The translations under genes were made by a program, and so were the position numbers. The notes under the pieces are model-generated. The model did no database searches, was not told the DNA's origin, and was given only the letters and a program-made list of their open reading frames with translations. A DNA stretch of 64,000 nt from Streptacidiphilus albus JL83 (GTDB lineage: Bacteria > Actinomycetota > Actinomycetes > Streptomycetales > Streptomycetaceae): positions 8,876,017 to 8,940,016 of the forward strand of contig NZ_JQML01000001.1 in the NCBI RefSeq assembly GCF_000744705.1, given 5' to 3'. Positions 51,175-59,506 of the stretch are shown here, piece by piece (the stretch's first letter is position 1; every line of letters starts with the position of its first letter).

Positions 51175-52407
51175 ATGAAGACGAGTGCGTGTCCTTATGT
51201 GTTGGACGTGTCAGGACGTGACCTGCCGGGGGAGGGGGCGTTGCTGCGCTCGGAGGGCCCGGCGGTGCAGGTGGAGTTGCCGGGCGGCGTGGTGGCCTGG
51301 GCGGTGGTCGGGCAGCGGCACGTGGAGCGGCTGCTGACGGACCCGCGGGTGTCGAAGGACGCGCGGCAGCACTGGCCGGCGTTCGTGGAGGGGCGGATCA
51401 CCGAGGAGTGGCCGCTGTATCCGTGGGTGGCCAACGAGAACATGCTGTTCGCGTACGGCAGCAGCCATGCCCGGCTGCGCCGGTTGGTCGCGGCGGCGTT
51501 CACCGCGCGGCGTACCGAGGCGTTGCGTCCGCGGGTCGCGGAGATCGCGGCCGAGTTGCTGGAGGGTCTGGCGGCCGCGGGGACCGAGGGGCCGGTGGAC
51601 CTGCGGACGGCCTTCGCGGAACTGTTGCCGATGCGGGTGATCTGCGAGCTGTTCGGGGTGCCGCAGGGCGCCGCGACCGATGCGCTGTGCGTGGCCCTGC
51701 ACAAGGTCTTCGGTACCACGGTCTCGGGACAGGAGATCGAGGCGGCGCGGATGGAGGCGTTCGGGCTGCTGGCGGCGCTGGTCGCGGCGAAGCGGGCCGA
51801 GCCGGGCGACGATCTGACGTCCTTGCTGATAGCCGCGCGCGACCAGGAGGACCGGTTGAGCGAGGAGGAACTGCTGGGCACGCTGTTCCTGATGATCGCC
51901 GGCGGCCAGGACACGACGGCGGCGCTGATCACCAATGCGGTGGGCGCGCTGCTGACCGACCGCGGGCAGTTGGACCTGGTGCTGTCGGGGCAGGCCACCT
52001 GGCAGGACGTGTGCGACGAGGCCATGCGGGTGCACACGCCCGGTGCGTACTCGCCGATGCGGTTCGCCGTGGAGGACATCGACCTGGACGGGGTGCTGAT
52101 ACCCAAGGGCGACCCGATCCTGGTGTCGTTCGCGGCGGCGGGTCTGGACCCCGAGCTCTACGGCCCGGACGCGGACCGTTTCGACGTCCTGCGCAAGGAC
52201 CGCGACCTGCTGGGCTTCGGGCACGGCACGCACCGGTGCATGGGTGCTCCGCTGGCCGAGGCGGAGGCCACGCTGGCCTTCGCCGCCCTGTTCGAGCGGT
52301 TCCCCCGGATGCGGCTGGCCTGCGAGCCGGGCGAACTGCGGCCGATGGAGAGCTTCTTGATGAACTCCTACCGGGAACTGCCGGTACTGCTGACCCCGGC
52401 CGACTGA
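51175..52407 (+). CDS. Cytochrome P450, avenolide-type Cyp17 candidate
   Basis: A 410-residue actinobacterial P450. I-helix IAGGQDTTAALI, the E-x-x-R in CDEAMRVH, heme-binding loop FGHGTHRCMGAPLAEAE (Cys ligand about residue 350), and the helix-C region HARLRRLVAAAF. ATG 51175 follows GGGGAG; a GTG nine nt earlier (51166) is in frame. With Aco it could hydroxylate an acyl chain to make a butenolide hormone. Its stop codon lies in a 14-bp tandem repeat. Confidence 0.92.
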   Translation: MKTSACPYVLDVSGRDLPGEGALLRSEGPAVQVELPGGVVAWAVVGQRHVERLLTDPRVSKDARQHWPAFVEGRITEEWPLYPWVANENMLFAYGSSHARLRRLVAAAFTARRTEALRPRVAEIAAELLEGLAAAGTEGPVDLRTAFAELLPMRVICELFGVPQGAATDALCVALHKVFGTTVSGQEIEAARMEAFGLLAALVAAKRAEPGDDLTSLLIAARDQEDRLSEEELLGTLFLMIAGGQDTTAALITNAVGALLTDRGQLDLVLSGQATWQDVCDEAMRVHTPGAYSPMRFAVEDIDLDGVLIPKGDPILVSFAAAGLDPELYGPDADRFDVLRKDRDLLGFGHGTHRCMGAPLAEAEATLAFAALFERFPRMRLACEPGELRPMESFLMNSYRELPVLLTPAD

Positions 52408-52430
52408 CCCCGGCCGACTGACCGGCCGAC
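52391..52430. repeat. 14-bp tandem duplication across the P450 stop codon
   Basis: TGACCCCGGCCGAC at 52391-52404 and 52405-52418, then a shortened third copy TGACCGGCCGAC (52419-52430). The stop TGA (52405-52407) opens the second copy. Confidence 0.9.
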
Positions 52431-52485
52431 CTGTGCCGCCCCGTCGTCCCGGTCCCGGGGCGGCGGGGCGGCGCTGTCGGGACCG

Positions 52486-54069
52486 TCAGGGGTAGGGGGC
52501 GTCGATCAGGTAGCGGCCGGGTGCGGGGGCGTCCAGCCGGGTCCAGTCCCCCTCCGGAGCGAGGCGGGCGCCGGTTGGTCCGTGGACGGCCAGCCAGGTC
52601 GACCAGGGGATGCGGACGAGCACCCGGGCGGGGCGGGCGAGGGTGAGCTGCACGTCGGCGGCGTCGGCGTGGTCGACGGTGGCGGGCGGCTCGGCCAGCG
52701 GGAGCGGATCGGTGACGCGGTAGAGCCGCCAGGAGGGGTCGTGCCAGATCTCCTGCAGCCAGGCGGGCCGTGTCCGGACCAGGGCGGCCTCGTCGTCCCC
52801 GGCGGTGTCGGTCGGGGCGGTGGACAGGGCGACGTAGTGCACGGCCCAGAGCTGGAGCCAGGCGTGGTAGCTGGCGGGGGTGAGGGCGCCCTGGTAGAAG
52901 AGCGGGTTGCGGCGCAGGTCGAGTTGGCGGTTCCAGCCCCGGGCCAGGTCCGCCGAGCCGACCAGGCCCCAGGACTCCCAGTGGTTGCGCATCGGGACGG
53001 CTTCGAGGCGGCCCCGGTCGGCGTGGAGCCGGCGGAGCTCGGCGGTGAGCCCGGTGGCCTGGTGGGCCGAGGAGGGCGCGACCCCGTTCAGCAGGTCGGC
53101 GTTGACCAGCCAGAAGGCGGTCGCGGCGAAGGCGGCGAGCGGGACGGCGAGCCCGCGCAGGGTCCGGCTCCCGGAACGTGCCGTGCGGGCGCCGAGCGCG
53201 GCCAGGAGGACCACGCTGCCGAAGATCAGCGCCAGCCGTTGCACATTGCTGCCGATCGGGGTGGACAGCGCCCAGGTCAGCACCGTGCCGAGGGCGTAGA
53301 CCGCGGCGGCGGCGCGGACGGTCCGCCAGTCGCGCGGGCTGAGCAGGGCGACGGCGGCCGCGCTGGCCAGGCAGAAGACCGCCGTGGAGGTCTCCATCGG
53401 GTCGATCCCGTCGAAGGGGAACAGCAGTGTGGTGAGCAGGACCAGCAGCGGCGGCGGGACGGCCAGCGCCCAGCCGGCCCGTCGTCGGCCGGTCAGCAGC
53501 AGCGCGGCCGCCACGGTCACGACGAAGAGCCCGGCCACCGGGCTGCCGGAGGTGGCCAGCAGGGCCAGCAGGGCGGCGCTCGCGGTCCGCGGCCACCCGG
53601 GGCGCCGCGGTGTGCCGGTCGCCGTCGCCACCGCGGCCAGGCCGAAGGCCAGGCCCAGGGCGAAGGTCACCCGTCCGGCGGCGATGTTGCAGGTCAGGGC
53701 GAAGGCCCCCCACAGGGCGACCGGCAGCGGGCGCTCCAGTGGGGAGCGTCGTACCAGCAGGGCGAGCAGCGCGGCCGAGGCCGTGGCCGCGCCCACGGCC
53801 AGGGTGCGCACCCCGAGGAGGGCCATCAGATAGGGCGTCAGCAGGCTGTACGAGGCGGGGTAGGCGCCGCCGTACCAGGCCAGGTCGTAGGCCGAGCCCG
53901 GGTGCCGGGCCGCGAAGTCGGCCCAGGCCCACTGCGCGGCGAGGTCGCCGCCGACGCCCGCCAGGTACCGGGCCCAGAGGGTGGCCAGCAGTAGCGCCGT
54001 CGCCGCGGCGGCCCACACCGGGCTGCAGCGTTTGATCCGCCGGGCGGGCCCCGACTGCAGAACGCCCAC
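52486..54069 (-). CDS. Polytopic membrane protein, GT-C glycosyltransferase-like
   Basis: A 527-residue membrane protein with about 11 hydrophobic segments and a C-terminal outer domain rich in beta strands (WRLYRVTDPLPL, VQLTLARPARVLVRIPWSTW). The first outer loop reads VGGDLAAQWAWADFAARHPGSAYDLAWYGGAYPASYSLLTPY; the Asp in GGDLAAQ is where GT-C enzymes place their metal/catalytic acid. The chosen start, GTG 54067-54069, has GGGAGAG upstream; a TTG at 54115-54117 would add 16 residues. Substrate unknown; it may build a cell-surface glycan and may not belong to the adjacent clusters. Confidence 0.75.
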   Translation of the reverse strand: MGVLQSGPARRIKRCSPVWAAAATALLLATLWARYLAGVGGDLAAQWAWADFAARHPGSAYDLAWYGGAYPASYSLLTPYLMALLGVRTLAVGAATASAALLALLVRRSPLERPLPVALWGAFALTCNIAAGRVTFALGLAFGLAAVATATGTPRRPGWPRTASAALLALLATSGSPVAGLFVVTVAAALLLTGRRRAGWALAVPPPLLVLLTTLLFPFDGIDPMETSTAVFCLASAAAVALLSPRDWRTVRAAAAVYALGTVLTWALSTPIGSNVQRLALIFGSVVLLAALGARTARSGSRTLRGLAVPLAAFAATAFWLVNADLLNGVAPSSAHQATGLTAELRRLHADRGRLEAVPMRNHWESWGLVGSADLARGWNRQLDLRRNPLFYQGALTPASYHAWLQLWAVHYVALSTAPTDTAGDDEAALVRTRPAWLQEIWHDPSWRLYRVTDPLPLAEPPATVDHADAADVQLTLARPARVLVRIPWSTWLAVHGPTGARLAPEGDWTRLDAPAPGRYLIDAPYP

Positions 54070-54165
54070 GCTGCTCGGCTCTCCCGTCTTCGGTGAGGGG
54101 GTCTCAGAAGCCGACAATAGCCGTGAAACCGGTAGTAATCGCCCCGGATCGGTCGTGCGGGTCGG

Positions 54166-55197
54166 TTACCGGCGGTCACGCGGTGGGGAGCCAGCCGACC
54201 GACCTGTCGACCGACCTGTCGATCGGATGTCCGCGTGGACCTGGACCGGCTGCGGCGAACCGCACTCGTGGCGGGCGAAGGGCTCTCCGCCGGCAGCGGT
54301 GGAGGGGATCATCCTGTTGTGCGCCGAGCCCAGGCACAGCTCCTGGAAGTCGGCGGTGCCCGGCGCCAGCCGCGCGGCCAGCTGGGCCTTGGCGATGTCG
54401 ACGGTCCGGAGCGCGCCGTCGTCGTCCTGGACCTCCACGCAGGCGTGCGGCAGGTCCAGGGCGCCGCCGAGCACACCGCAGAACCAGCCGCGCCGGGCCT
54501 CGGCCCGGTAGCCGGCCGCGCGGAACCGCTCGGCCAGCAGCAGGCTGGCCGCGATGCAGCTGGTCACGCCCAGGGAGTGGACGAGGCGGTAGTCGCTCTG
54601 CATGGCGACCGGGATCAGCTGCCAGCGGTAGCCGGCGGACAGGTGCTCCGTCGTCAGTTCCCGCAGCGTGGGCGAGCACAGGGGGGAGCGGGTGCCGGTG
54701 GTGGTGACCGTGGCCGCGTAGCGGGCCGAGTCCGCGCCCGGCGCGGGCGGCGCCCCGCCGTCCAGGCGCCCGCCGAAGCGGGCGGGGTCGGGGGCGGCGA
54801 AGCGCCAGGGCGCCGGACCCTGGCAGTCGGGGCAGTCGAGACGGACCCGGAAGTCCCAGGTCCGCTCGCACAGCAGCTCCTCGACCGGGCGGGCGGCGAA
54901 GCGGAACAGCATGCGGAGGGCGAGCTCGGGCCGGGTGGTGCCGCGACCCGAGTGCATGCCGAGGTTGTACAGGTCGTTCACGTCGAAGTGGCGCACGCCC
55001 GAACGGAACTCGAACGGCAGGCCCGCGCCGGTGAGGCGGTCGATATCGGTGGCGCCGCAGCCGAGCAGCTCCTGCGCCACGCTTTCGGGGCGGGTCCGCT
55101 CGGCGTACCGGTCGGGTATGAATTCTATGGAATCCGCCACCGTTTCCCAGGTTCTTTCCGGGGTCGCAGTCCCCGGGGCGACAGTTCGGTGCGGCAC
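54166..55197 (-). CDS. Transglutaminase-like protein of an orphan biosynthetic cluster
   Basis: A 343-residue cytosolic protein. The C-terminal half fits the transglutaminase-like fold: nucleophile Cys in LGVTSCIAASLLLAERFRAAG (about residue 228), His in LPHACVEVQDDDG (about 265) and Asp in RTVDIAKAQL. An N-terminal domain has CPDCQGPAPWRF and ERTWDFRVRLDCP, a possible zinc pair. Bacterial relatives, for example AdmF in andrimid synthesis, form amide bonds. GTG 55195-55197 is set by GGAGGG 7 nt upstream. It is divergent from the acyl-CoA synthetase gene. The last 15 residues come from a small GACCTGTCGACC-type repeat (54201-54224). Confidence 0.7.
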   Translation of the reverse strand: MPHRTVAPGTATPERTWETVADSIEFIPDRYAERTRPESVAQELLGCGATDIDRLTGAGLPFEFRSGVRHFDVNDLYNLGMHSGRGTTRPELALRMLFRFAARPVEELLCERTWDFRVRLDCPDCQGPAPWRFAAPDPARFGGRLDGGAPPAPGADSARYAATVTTTGTRSPLCSPTLRELTTEHLSAGYRWQLIPVAMQSDYRLVHSLGVTSCIAASLLLAERFRAAGYRAEARRGWFCGVLGGALDLPHACVEVQDDDGALRTVDIAKAQLAARLAPGTADFQELCLGSAHNRMIPSTAAGGEPFARHECGSPQPVQVHADIRSTGRSTGRSAGSPPRDRR

Positions 55198-55411
55198 GGC
55201 CCAGCCCTCCAGAATAGGGGTCCCGCCGGATACCGCTCGGAATCCGCGGAACGGTCTCGACGTTAGTAGTCGGGCGACGGCCGACAGAATATTAATTCCG
55301 CATGCGCGCCCGTGCGTTCCGCACGCCGGCGCAGCCGGCCCGGAGGGGGTGCGCAGCCTGCGGTACAGTGCTATACATTTCCCGATTTGTTTCGGCGAAC
55401 GGGGAGGCGAT

Positions 55412-56953
55412 GTGCGGGTTCCGATGACCGTCGCGGATTTCTTGGAACGTGCGGAGCTGGGGTTCGCGACCGCCCCGGGCGTGGTGGACGAGCCGGTCCA
55501 GCCGGCGTCGCCGGTGCCCGCGCTGACCTACGGGCAGTTGGGCGAGCGGGTGCGGGCCTGGCAGGCGGGGCTGGACGCGCTGGGAGTGGGGCCGGGCGAA
55601 CGGGTCGCGGTGGTCAGCCACAACTCGGCGCGGCTGCTGGAACTGCTGTTCGCGGTCCCGATGAGCGGCCGGATCTGCGTGCCGGTCAACTTCCGTCTGC
55701 GGCCGGGCGAGGTCGACTACATCGTCCGCCAGAGCGGCGCGTCGGTGCTGCTGGTCGACCCCGAGCTGGACGCGGCGCTGGCGCAGGTCACCGCCCGCCA
55801 CCGGTTCGTGCTGGGCGAACAGACCGAGTCCGAGTTGATGCGCCACGGCGTCGAGCCCCGGCCGTGGGCCGAGCCCGACGAGGACGCCACCGCGACGATC
55901 AACTACACCTCCGGGACCACGGCCCGGCCCAAGGGCGTGCAGCTGACGCACCGCAACATCTGGGTGAGCGCGCTGACGCTGGCCCTGCACACCCGGGTCT
56001 GGGAGCGCGACGTCTACCTCCACACGCTGCCGATGTTCCACTGCAACGGCTGGGGCATGCAGTACGCGGCGGCCGGCCTGGGCGTGAAGCAGGTGGTCCT
56101 GCGCAAGGTCGACGGGCCCGAGATCCTGCGCCGGGTCCAGGAGCACGGCGTGACGCTGATGTGCGGGGCGCCGGCGGTCTGGAACGCGGTGCTGGACGCG
56201 GCCGCCGACTGGTCCGGCGAGGTCCCCGGCCGCGACCGGGTGCGGATCGTGTGCGCGGGCGCGCCGCCGCCCAGCCGCACCATCCAGCGCGTGCGCGAGG
56301 AGTTGGGCTGGGAGTTCACCCAGATCTACGGCCTGACCGAGACCTCGCCGCTGCTGACGTTCAACCGCGCCCGCCCGGGCGACGAGGCGCTGCCGGCCGA
56401 CGAGCAGGCGCGCCGGCTCTCGCGCGCGGGGCTGCCCGCGCTGGGTGTGAAGCTCAGGGTCGCCGACTCCGGCGAGGTCCTGGCCCGCTCGAACGTGGTC
56501 CTGGCCGGCTACTGGGACAGCCCGCGCGAAACCGCCGAGGCGCTGCAGGACGGCTGGTTCCACACCGGGGACGGCGGCTCGATCGACCCGGCGGACGGCC
56601 ACCTGACGATCTCGGACCGGAAGAAGGACGTCATCGTCACCGGCGGGGAGAACGTCTCCTCGATCGAGGTCGAGGACGCGGTCTTCAGCCACCCCGCGGT
56701 CGCCGAGGTCGCCGTGATCGGCGTGCCGGACGAGAAGTGGGGCGAGACCATCAAGGCGCTGGTGGTGCTGGCGCCGGGCGCCGAGGCGGACCAGGCGGAG
56801 ATCATCGCGCACTGCAAGCAGCGGATGGCCGGCTACAAGGCGCCCACGTCCGTCGAGTTCCGGGAGAGCATCCCGCGCACCGCCACCGGCAAGATCCAGA
56901 AGTACCGGCTGCGCGAACCGTACTGGACCGGCCGGGACCGCGAGGTCAACTGA
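55412..56953 (+). CDS. Acyl-CoA synthetase (class I adenylate-forming)
   Basis: A 513-residue AMP-forming ligase. P-loop-like motif NYTSGTTARPKGVQLTH, acyl-binding MFHCNGWGMQY, QIYGLTETSPL, adenosine-binding WFHTGDGG, hinge ISDRKKDVIVTGGENVSSIEVE and the C-terminal catalytic Lys in PRTATGKIQKYRL. The family activates fatty or short acids to acyl-CoA (or acyl-AMP). GTG 55412 (VPMTVADFLERA follows) has GGGGAGG just upstream; ATG 55424 is too far from it. First plus-strand gene of the orphan cluster. Confidence 0.93.
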   Translation: MRVPMTVADFLERAELGFATAPGVVDEPVQPASPVPALTYGQLGERVRAWQAGLDALGVGPGERVAVVSHNSARLLELLFAVPMSGRICVPVNFRLRPGEVDYIVRQSGASVLLVDPELDAALAQVTARHRFVLGEQTESELMRHGVEPRPWAEPDEDATATINYTSGTTARPKGVQLTHRNIWVSALTLALHTRVWERDVYLHTLPMFHCNGWGMQYAAAGLGVKQVVLRKVDGPEILRRVQEHGVTLMCGAPAVWNAVLDAAADWSGEVPGRDRVRIVCAGAPPPSRTIQRVREELGWEFTQIYGLTETSPLLTFNRARPGDEALPADEQARRLSRAGLPALGVKLRVADSGEVLARSNVVLAGYWDSPRETAEALQDGWFHTGDGGSIDPADGHLTISDRKKDVIVTGGENVSSIEVEDAVFSHPAVAEVAVIGVPDEKWGETIKALVVLAPGAEADQAEIIAHCKQRMAGYKAPTSVEFRESIPRTATGKIQKYRLREPYWTGRDREVN

Positions 56954-57066
56954 CCCCGCCCCGGTCGCGTTGCGCCCCGCCCCGGCCCGGGCGGGCGCCC
57001 CGGCGCCGACCCGGGCCGGTCGTCCGGGGCCCGGGCCGGGGGTATCGGGGATCCTGGGGCCGGGGG

Positions 57067-57669
57067 TCAGATCCAGCGCGCGTCCCGGGCGATCCGCAGG
57101 GCGTCGATCCGGTTGCGCGCCCCGAGCTTCGCCACCATGGAGGAGAGGTAGTTGCGCACGGTCCCCTGGGACAGGTGCATCCGCGCCGCGATCTCCACCA
57201 CCGTGTCGCCCCGGGAGGCGTGCTCCAGCACGGAGAACTCCCGCCGGCTCAGCGGGCAGTCGCTGTTGCTGAGCGCGGCCACGGTGAACTCCATGTCGAA
57301 CACCCGCTCGCCCTGGTGCACCCGCCGGATGGCCTCGAAGAACTGCCGCGGCGGCATGCTGCGCTCGACCACCCCGCCGATTCCGGCGGCGAAGGCCTGC
57401 CGCACGACGGGGCGGGCCACGGTGGTGGTGAGCAGGATACTCCGGCAGCCCAGGTGCGCAATCTTCTCGGAAATTGCGATCGCGTCATTTTCCTCACCCT
57501 CGAAGCTGATGATCACTACATCCGGTCGGTGCTGCTCGGCGAACTCCAGCGCATCGAAGTTGCTGTCCACGGATCCGACGACCCGAATCCCTTCGTGCTG
57601 CTCGAGCAGTGCGGCGAGCGAGAAACGGGACAGATGCAAGTCGTCGGACACCAATACATCGATTCCCAC
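57067..57669 (-). CDS. LuxR/NarL-type response regulator with degenerate receiver
   Basis: A 200-residue regulator. The receiver keeps the acidic pair (VSDDLHLSR), but the phospho-acceptor position reads VVIISFEGEE, with Ser for Asp, and the later Lys site reads VVERSMPP. Phosphorylation by a kinase is therefore unlikely; small-molecule or unmodified action is more probable, as for other atypical receivers in antibiotic clusters. The C-terminal LuxR HTH is clear (LSRREFSVLEHASRGDTVVEIAARMHLSQGTVRNYLSSMVAKL). GTG start 57667-57669. It faces the ketosynthase genes across a 760-nt gap and is their likely controller. Confidence 0.9.
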   Translation of the reverse strand: MGIDVLVSDDLHLSRFSLAALLEQHEGIRVVGSVDSNFDALEFAEQHRPDVVIISFEGEENDAIAISEKIAHLGCRSILLTTTVARPVVRQAFAAGIGGVVERSMPPRQFFEAIRRVHQGERVFDMEFTVAALSNSDCPLSRREFSVLEHASRGDTVVEIAARMHLSQGTVRNYLSSMVAKLGARNRIDALRIARDARWI

Positions 57670-58430
57670 GCGAGCCCCCTGGGTAGATCCTCGAATTCCG
57701 TCATTCTGGGGCAGCTCGACTGGGTGAAGTATGTACGGCGTCTATAGATTCGCTGCGGCGCGGTCCTCCCGCCTCCTGCCGGGCAGGACGGGGACGGCGC
57801 TCGGGGCGGCGGGAGTCGGGACGACCGCGCCGGGGAGGGACGGCCCGGCGCGGTCGTGGGCGACCGTGTCCAGCGCCGCCGGTGCGTCGTACCGGAAGGG
57901 GTTTCCGAACGCATTCCGAAATTAACAGCGCCGCCGGTCCGTTGTCGACCTCCCAGGTCGGACCCCCGCCTCGGGCGCGGGGCAGGGGCGGGCGGCGCCC
58001 CGGCGCCCCGGCGCACCACGCGGCCGGGCCGGCCGCCCCGGGCACGGGCGTTCAACTGTTGCGACGCGGCCAGTTGAACGCCCCGGCCGGCCGGAATCGC
58101 CGTGCGGCTGCGACCGCGCCGCCCGGGCCGACCAATGGACCCGGTAAACGTGCAGTGCTAATGACGAGTCGTGAGAAATTCACGTACGAACGGGTGGGAC
58201 GGCTGCACGCGGAATGGGCTAGATTCCGTTGAGGCGCTCTTGAACGGGCGCACGGGCAGTCGAGTGGGGCTGTCCGGCGGCCGGGGCTCCGCAACCATGC
58301 GTTTCACACCCGCGACCTGGTGGTTCTGAACCGCCGTCCGCGCCCCGGCGCCGCCACAACCGGACCGATCGGGATTCCCGGCGCCGGGCGCCGTCTGCTC
58401 GTCGGGCCACGAACTCGGAGGGCTTCGAAG
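57670..58430. promoter_or_regulatory. Long divergent control region with a 13-bp inverted repeat
   Basis: About 760 nt between the LuxR gene and the first ketosynthase. It holds A/T-rich patches near both ends (57695-57760 and 58150-58230), a GGAAGGGGTTTCC element (57894-57906), a GTGAGAAATTCAC palindrome (58169-58181) and a perfect 13-bp inverted repeat GGGCGTTCAACTG / CAGTTGAACGCCC at 58046-58058 and 58071-58083. No convincing gene was found. The size fits multi-site regulation of the cluster. Confidence 0.6.
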
Positions 58431-59498
58431 ATGAACACCCCCATCTACATCGCGTCGGCCGCAGCCTGGATTCCGCCCGCGGAATCCGCGCAGGAAGCGG
58501 TCGTCGACGGCAAGTACACCGACAACGATCTGAAGGTCAACAACATTCTCTGCCTGCCGGTCGCCGGGGACGACGTATCGGTCCCGGACATGGCGGCGGC
58601 CGCCGCGCGCCGGGCCCTGGACCGGGCCGCCGACATCGTCGGCGACCGGGTCGACATGGTCGCGCACGCCTCGATCTACCACCAGGGCCGCGACTACGGC
58701 TGGACGTCGGCCCCCTACGTCCAGCGCGAGTTGGGCATCACCGGCGCCTTCGCGGTCAACATCCAGCAGCTGTCGAACGGCGGCATGGTCGCCCTCGACC
58801 TGGCCGCCTCCCGGCTCCAGTCCGGCCGCGGCACCAGCGCCCTGATCACCACCTCGGACCGGTTCTGCCTGCCCGGTTTCGACCGCTGGCGCGGCGCCTA
58901 CGGCATCGTCTGCGGCGACGGCGCCACCGCCATGGTCCTGTCCACCACCGGCGGCTTCGCCCGCATCCACGCCGTCGAGTCGCTGACCGACGCCTCGCTG
59001 GAACCGCTGCACCGCGGCAGCCACCCGTTCACCACCTCCTCCCAGGCCGAGGTCGAGGACCTGCGCGCGCCCAAGAAGTCCTACCTGGAGGAGGTCGGGA
59101 AGGAGTCGGTGCTGCTGCGCTGCGAGGAGGCCCTGGTCGAACTCGTCGGACAGGTCCTGGCCGCCACCGGGCGCGAACTGGACGACTTCGCCAAGATCCT
59201 GATGCCCAATCTGGGACACGAACTGATGGCCGTGCAGTTCCTCAAGCCGCTCGGCATCACGCCCGAGCGCTCGCTGATGGACTGGGGCCGGTACACCGGG
59301 CACCTGGGCGCCGGCGACCTGACCGCCGGAGTGGCCCGCCTGGTGGAGACCGAGGCGGTGCGGCCGGGCGACCAGGTGCTGCTGATCGGCGCCGGCGGCG
59401 GCTACTCGCTGACCGTCGCCGTCGTCGAGATCGAGACGGTCCCGCAGTGGGGCGAGCTGACCACGGACTTCCCCCTGCCCGCCGACATCGCGGAATGA
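58431..59498 (+). CDS. Ketosynthase III-like acyltransferase with Ser for active Cys
   Basis: A 355-residue thiolase-fold protein. Aligned by eye to the neighbour at 59507, the nucleophile loop NAVCAGFMSALD corresponds to QQLSNGGMVALD here, putting Ser where KAS III has Cys. The His loop reads LMPNLGHELM in place of VVPHQANGMM, and the Asn loop EYGNTGAAS reads RYTGHLGAGD. Such Ser and altered-triad forms are known among acyl-transferring KAS III-like enzymes (DpsC, CerJ type) that do not make C-C bonds by the standard route. ATG 58431 follows GGAGGG. It overlaps the next start by the ATGA at 59495. Confidence 0.85.
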   Translation: MNTPIYIASAAAWIPPAESAQEAVVDGKYTDNDLKVNNILCLPVAGDDVSVPDMAAAAARRALDRAADIVGDRVDMVAHASIYHQGRDYGWTSAPYVQRELGITGAFAVNIQQLSNGGMVALDLAASRLQSGRGTSALITTSDRFCLPGFDRWRGAYGIVCGDGATAMVLSTTGGFARIHAVESLTDASLEPLHRGSHPFTTSSQAEVEDLRAPKKSYLEEVGKESVLLRCEEALVELVGQVLAATGRELDDFAKILMPNLGHELMAVQFLKPLGITPERSLMDWGRYTGHLGAGDLTAGVARLVETEAVRPGDQVLLIGAGGGYSLTVAVVEIETVPQWGELTTDFPLPADIAE

Positions 59499-59506
59499 GG
59501 CCGTCG

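Noticed and set aside
58161..58232. Short plus-strand frame of 23 residues (TSREKFTYERVGRLHAEW) in the ketosynthase control region
   Set aside because: No ribosome site and no known leader pattern; the A/T-rich stretch is better explained as promoter DNA.
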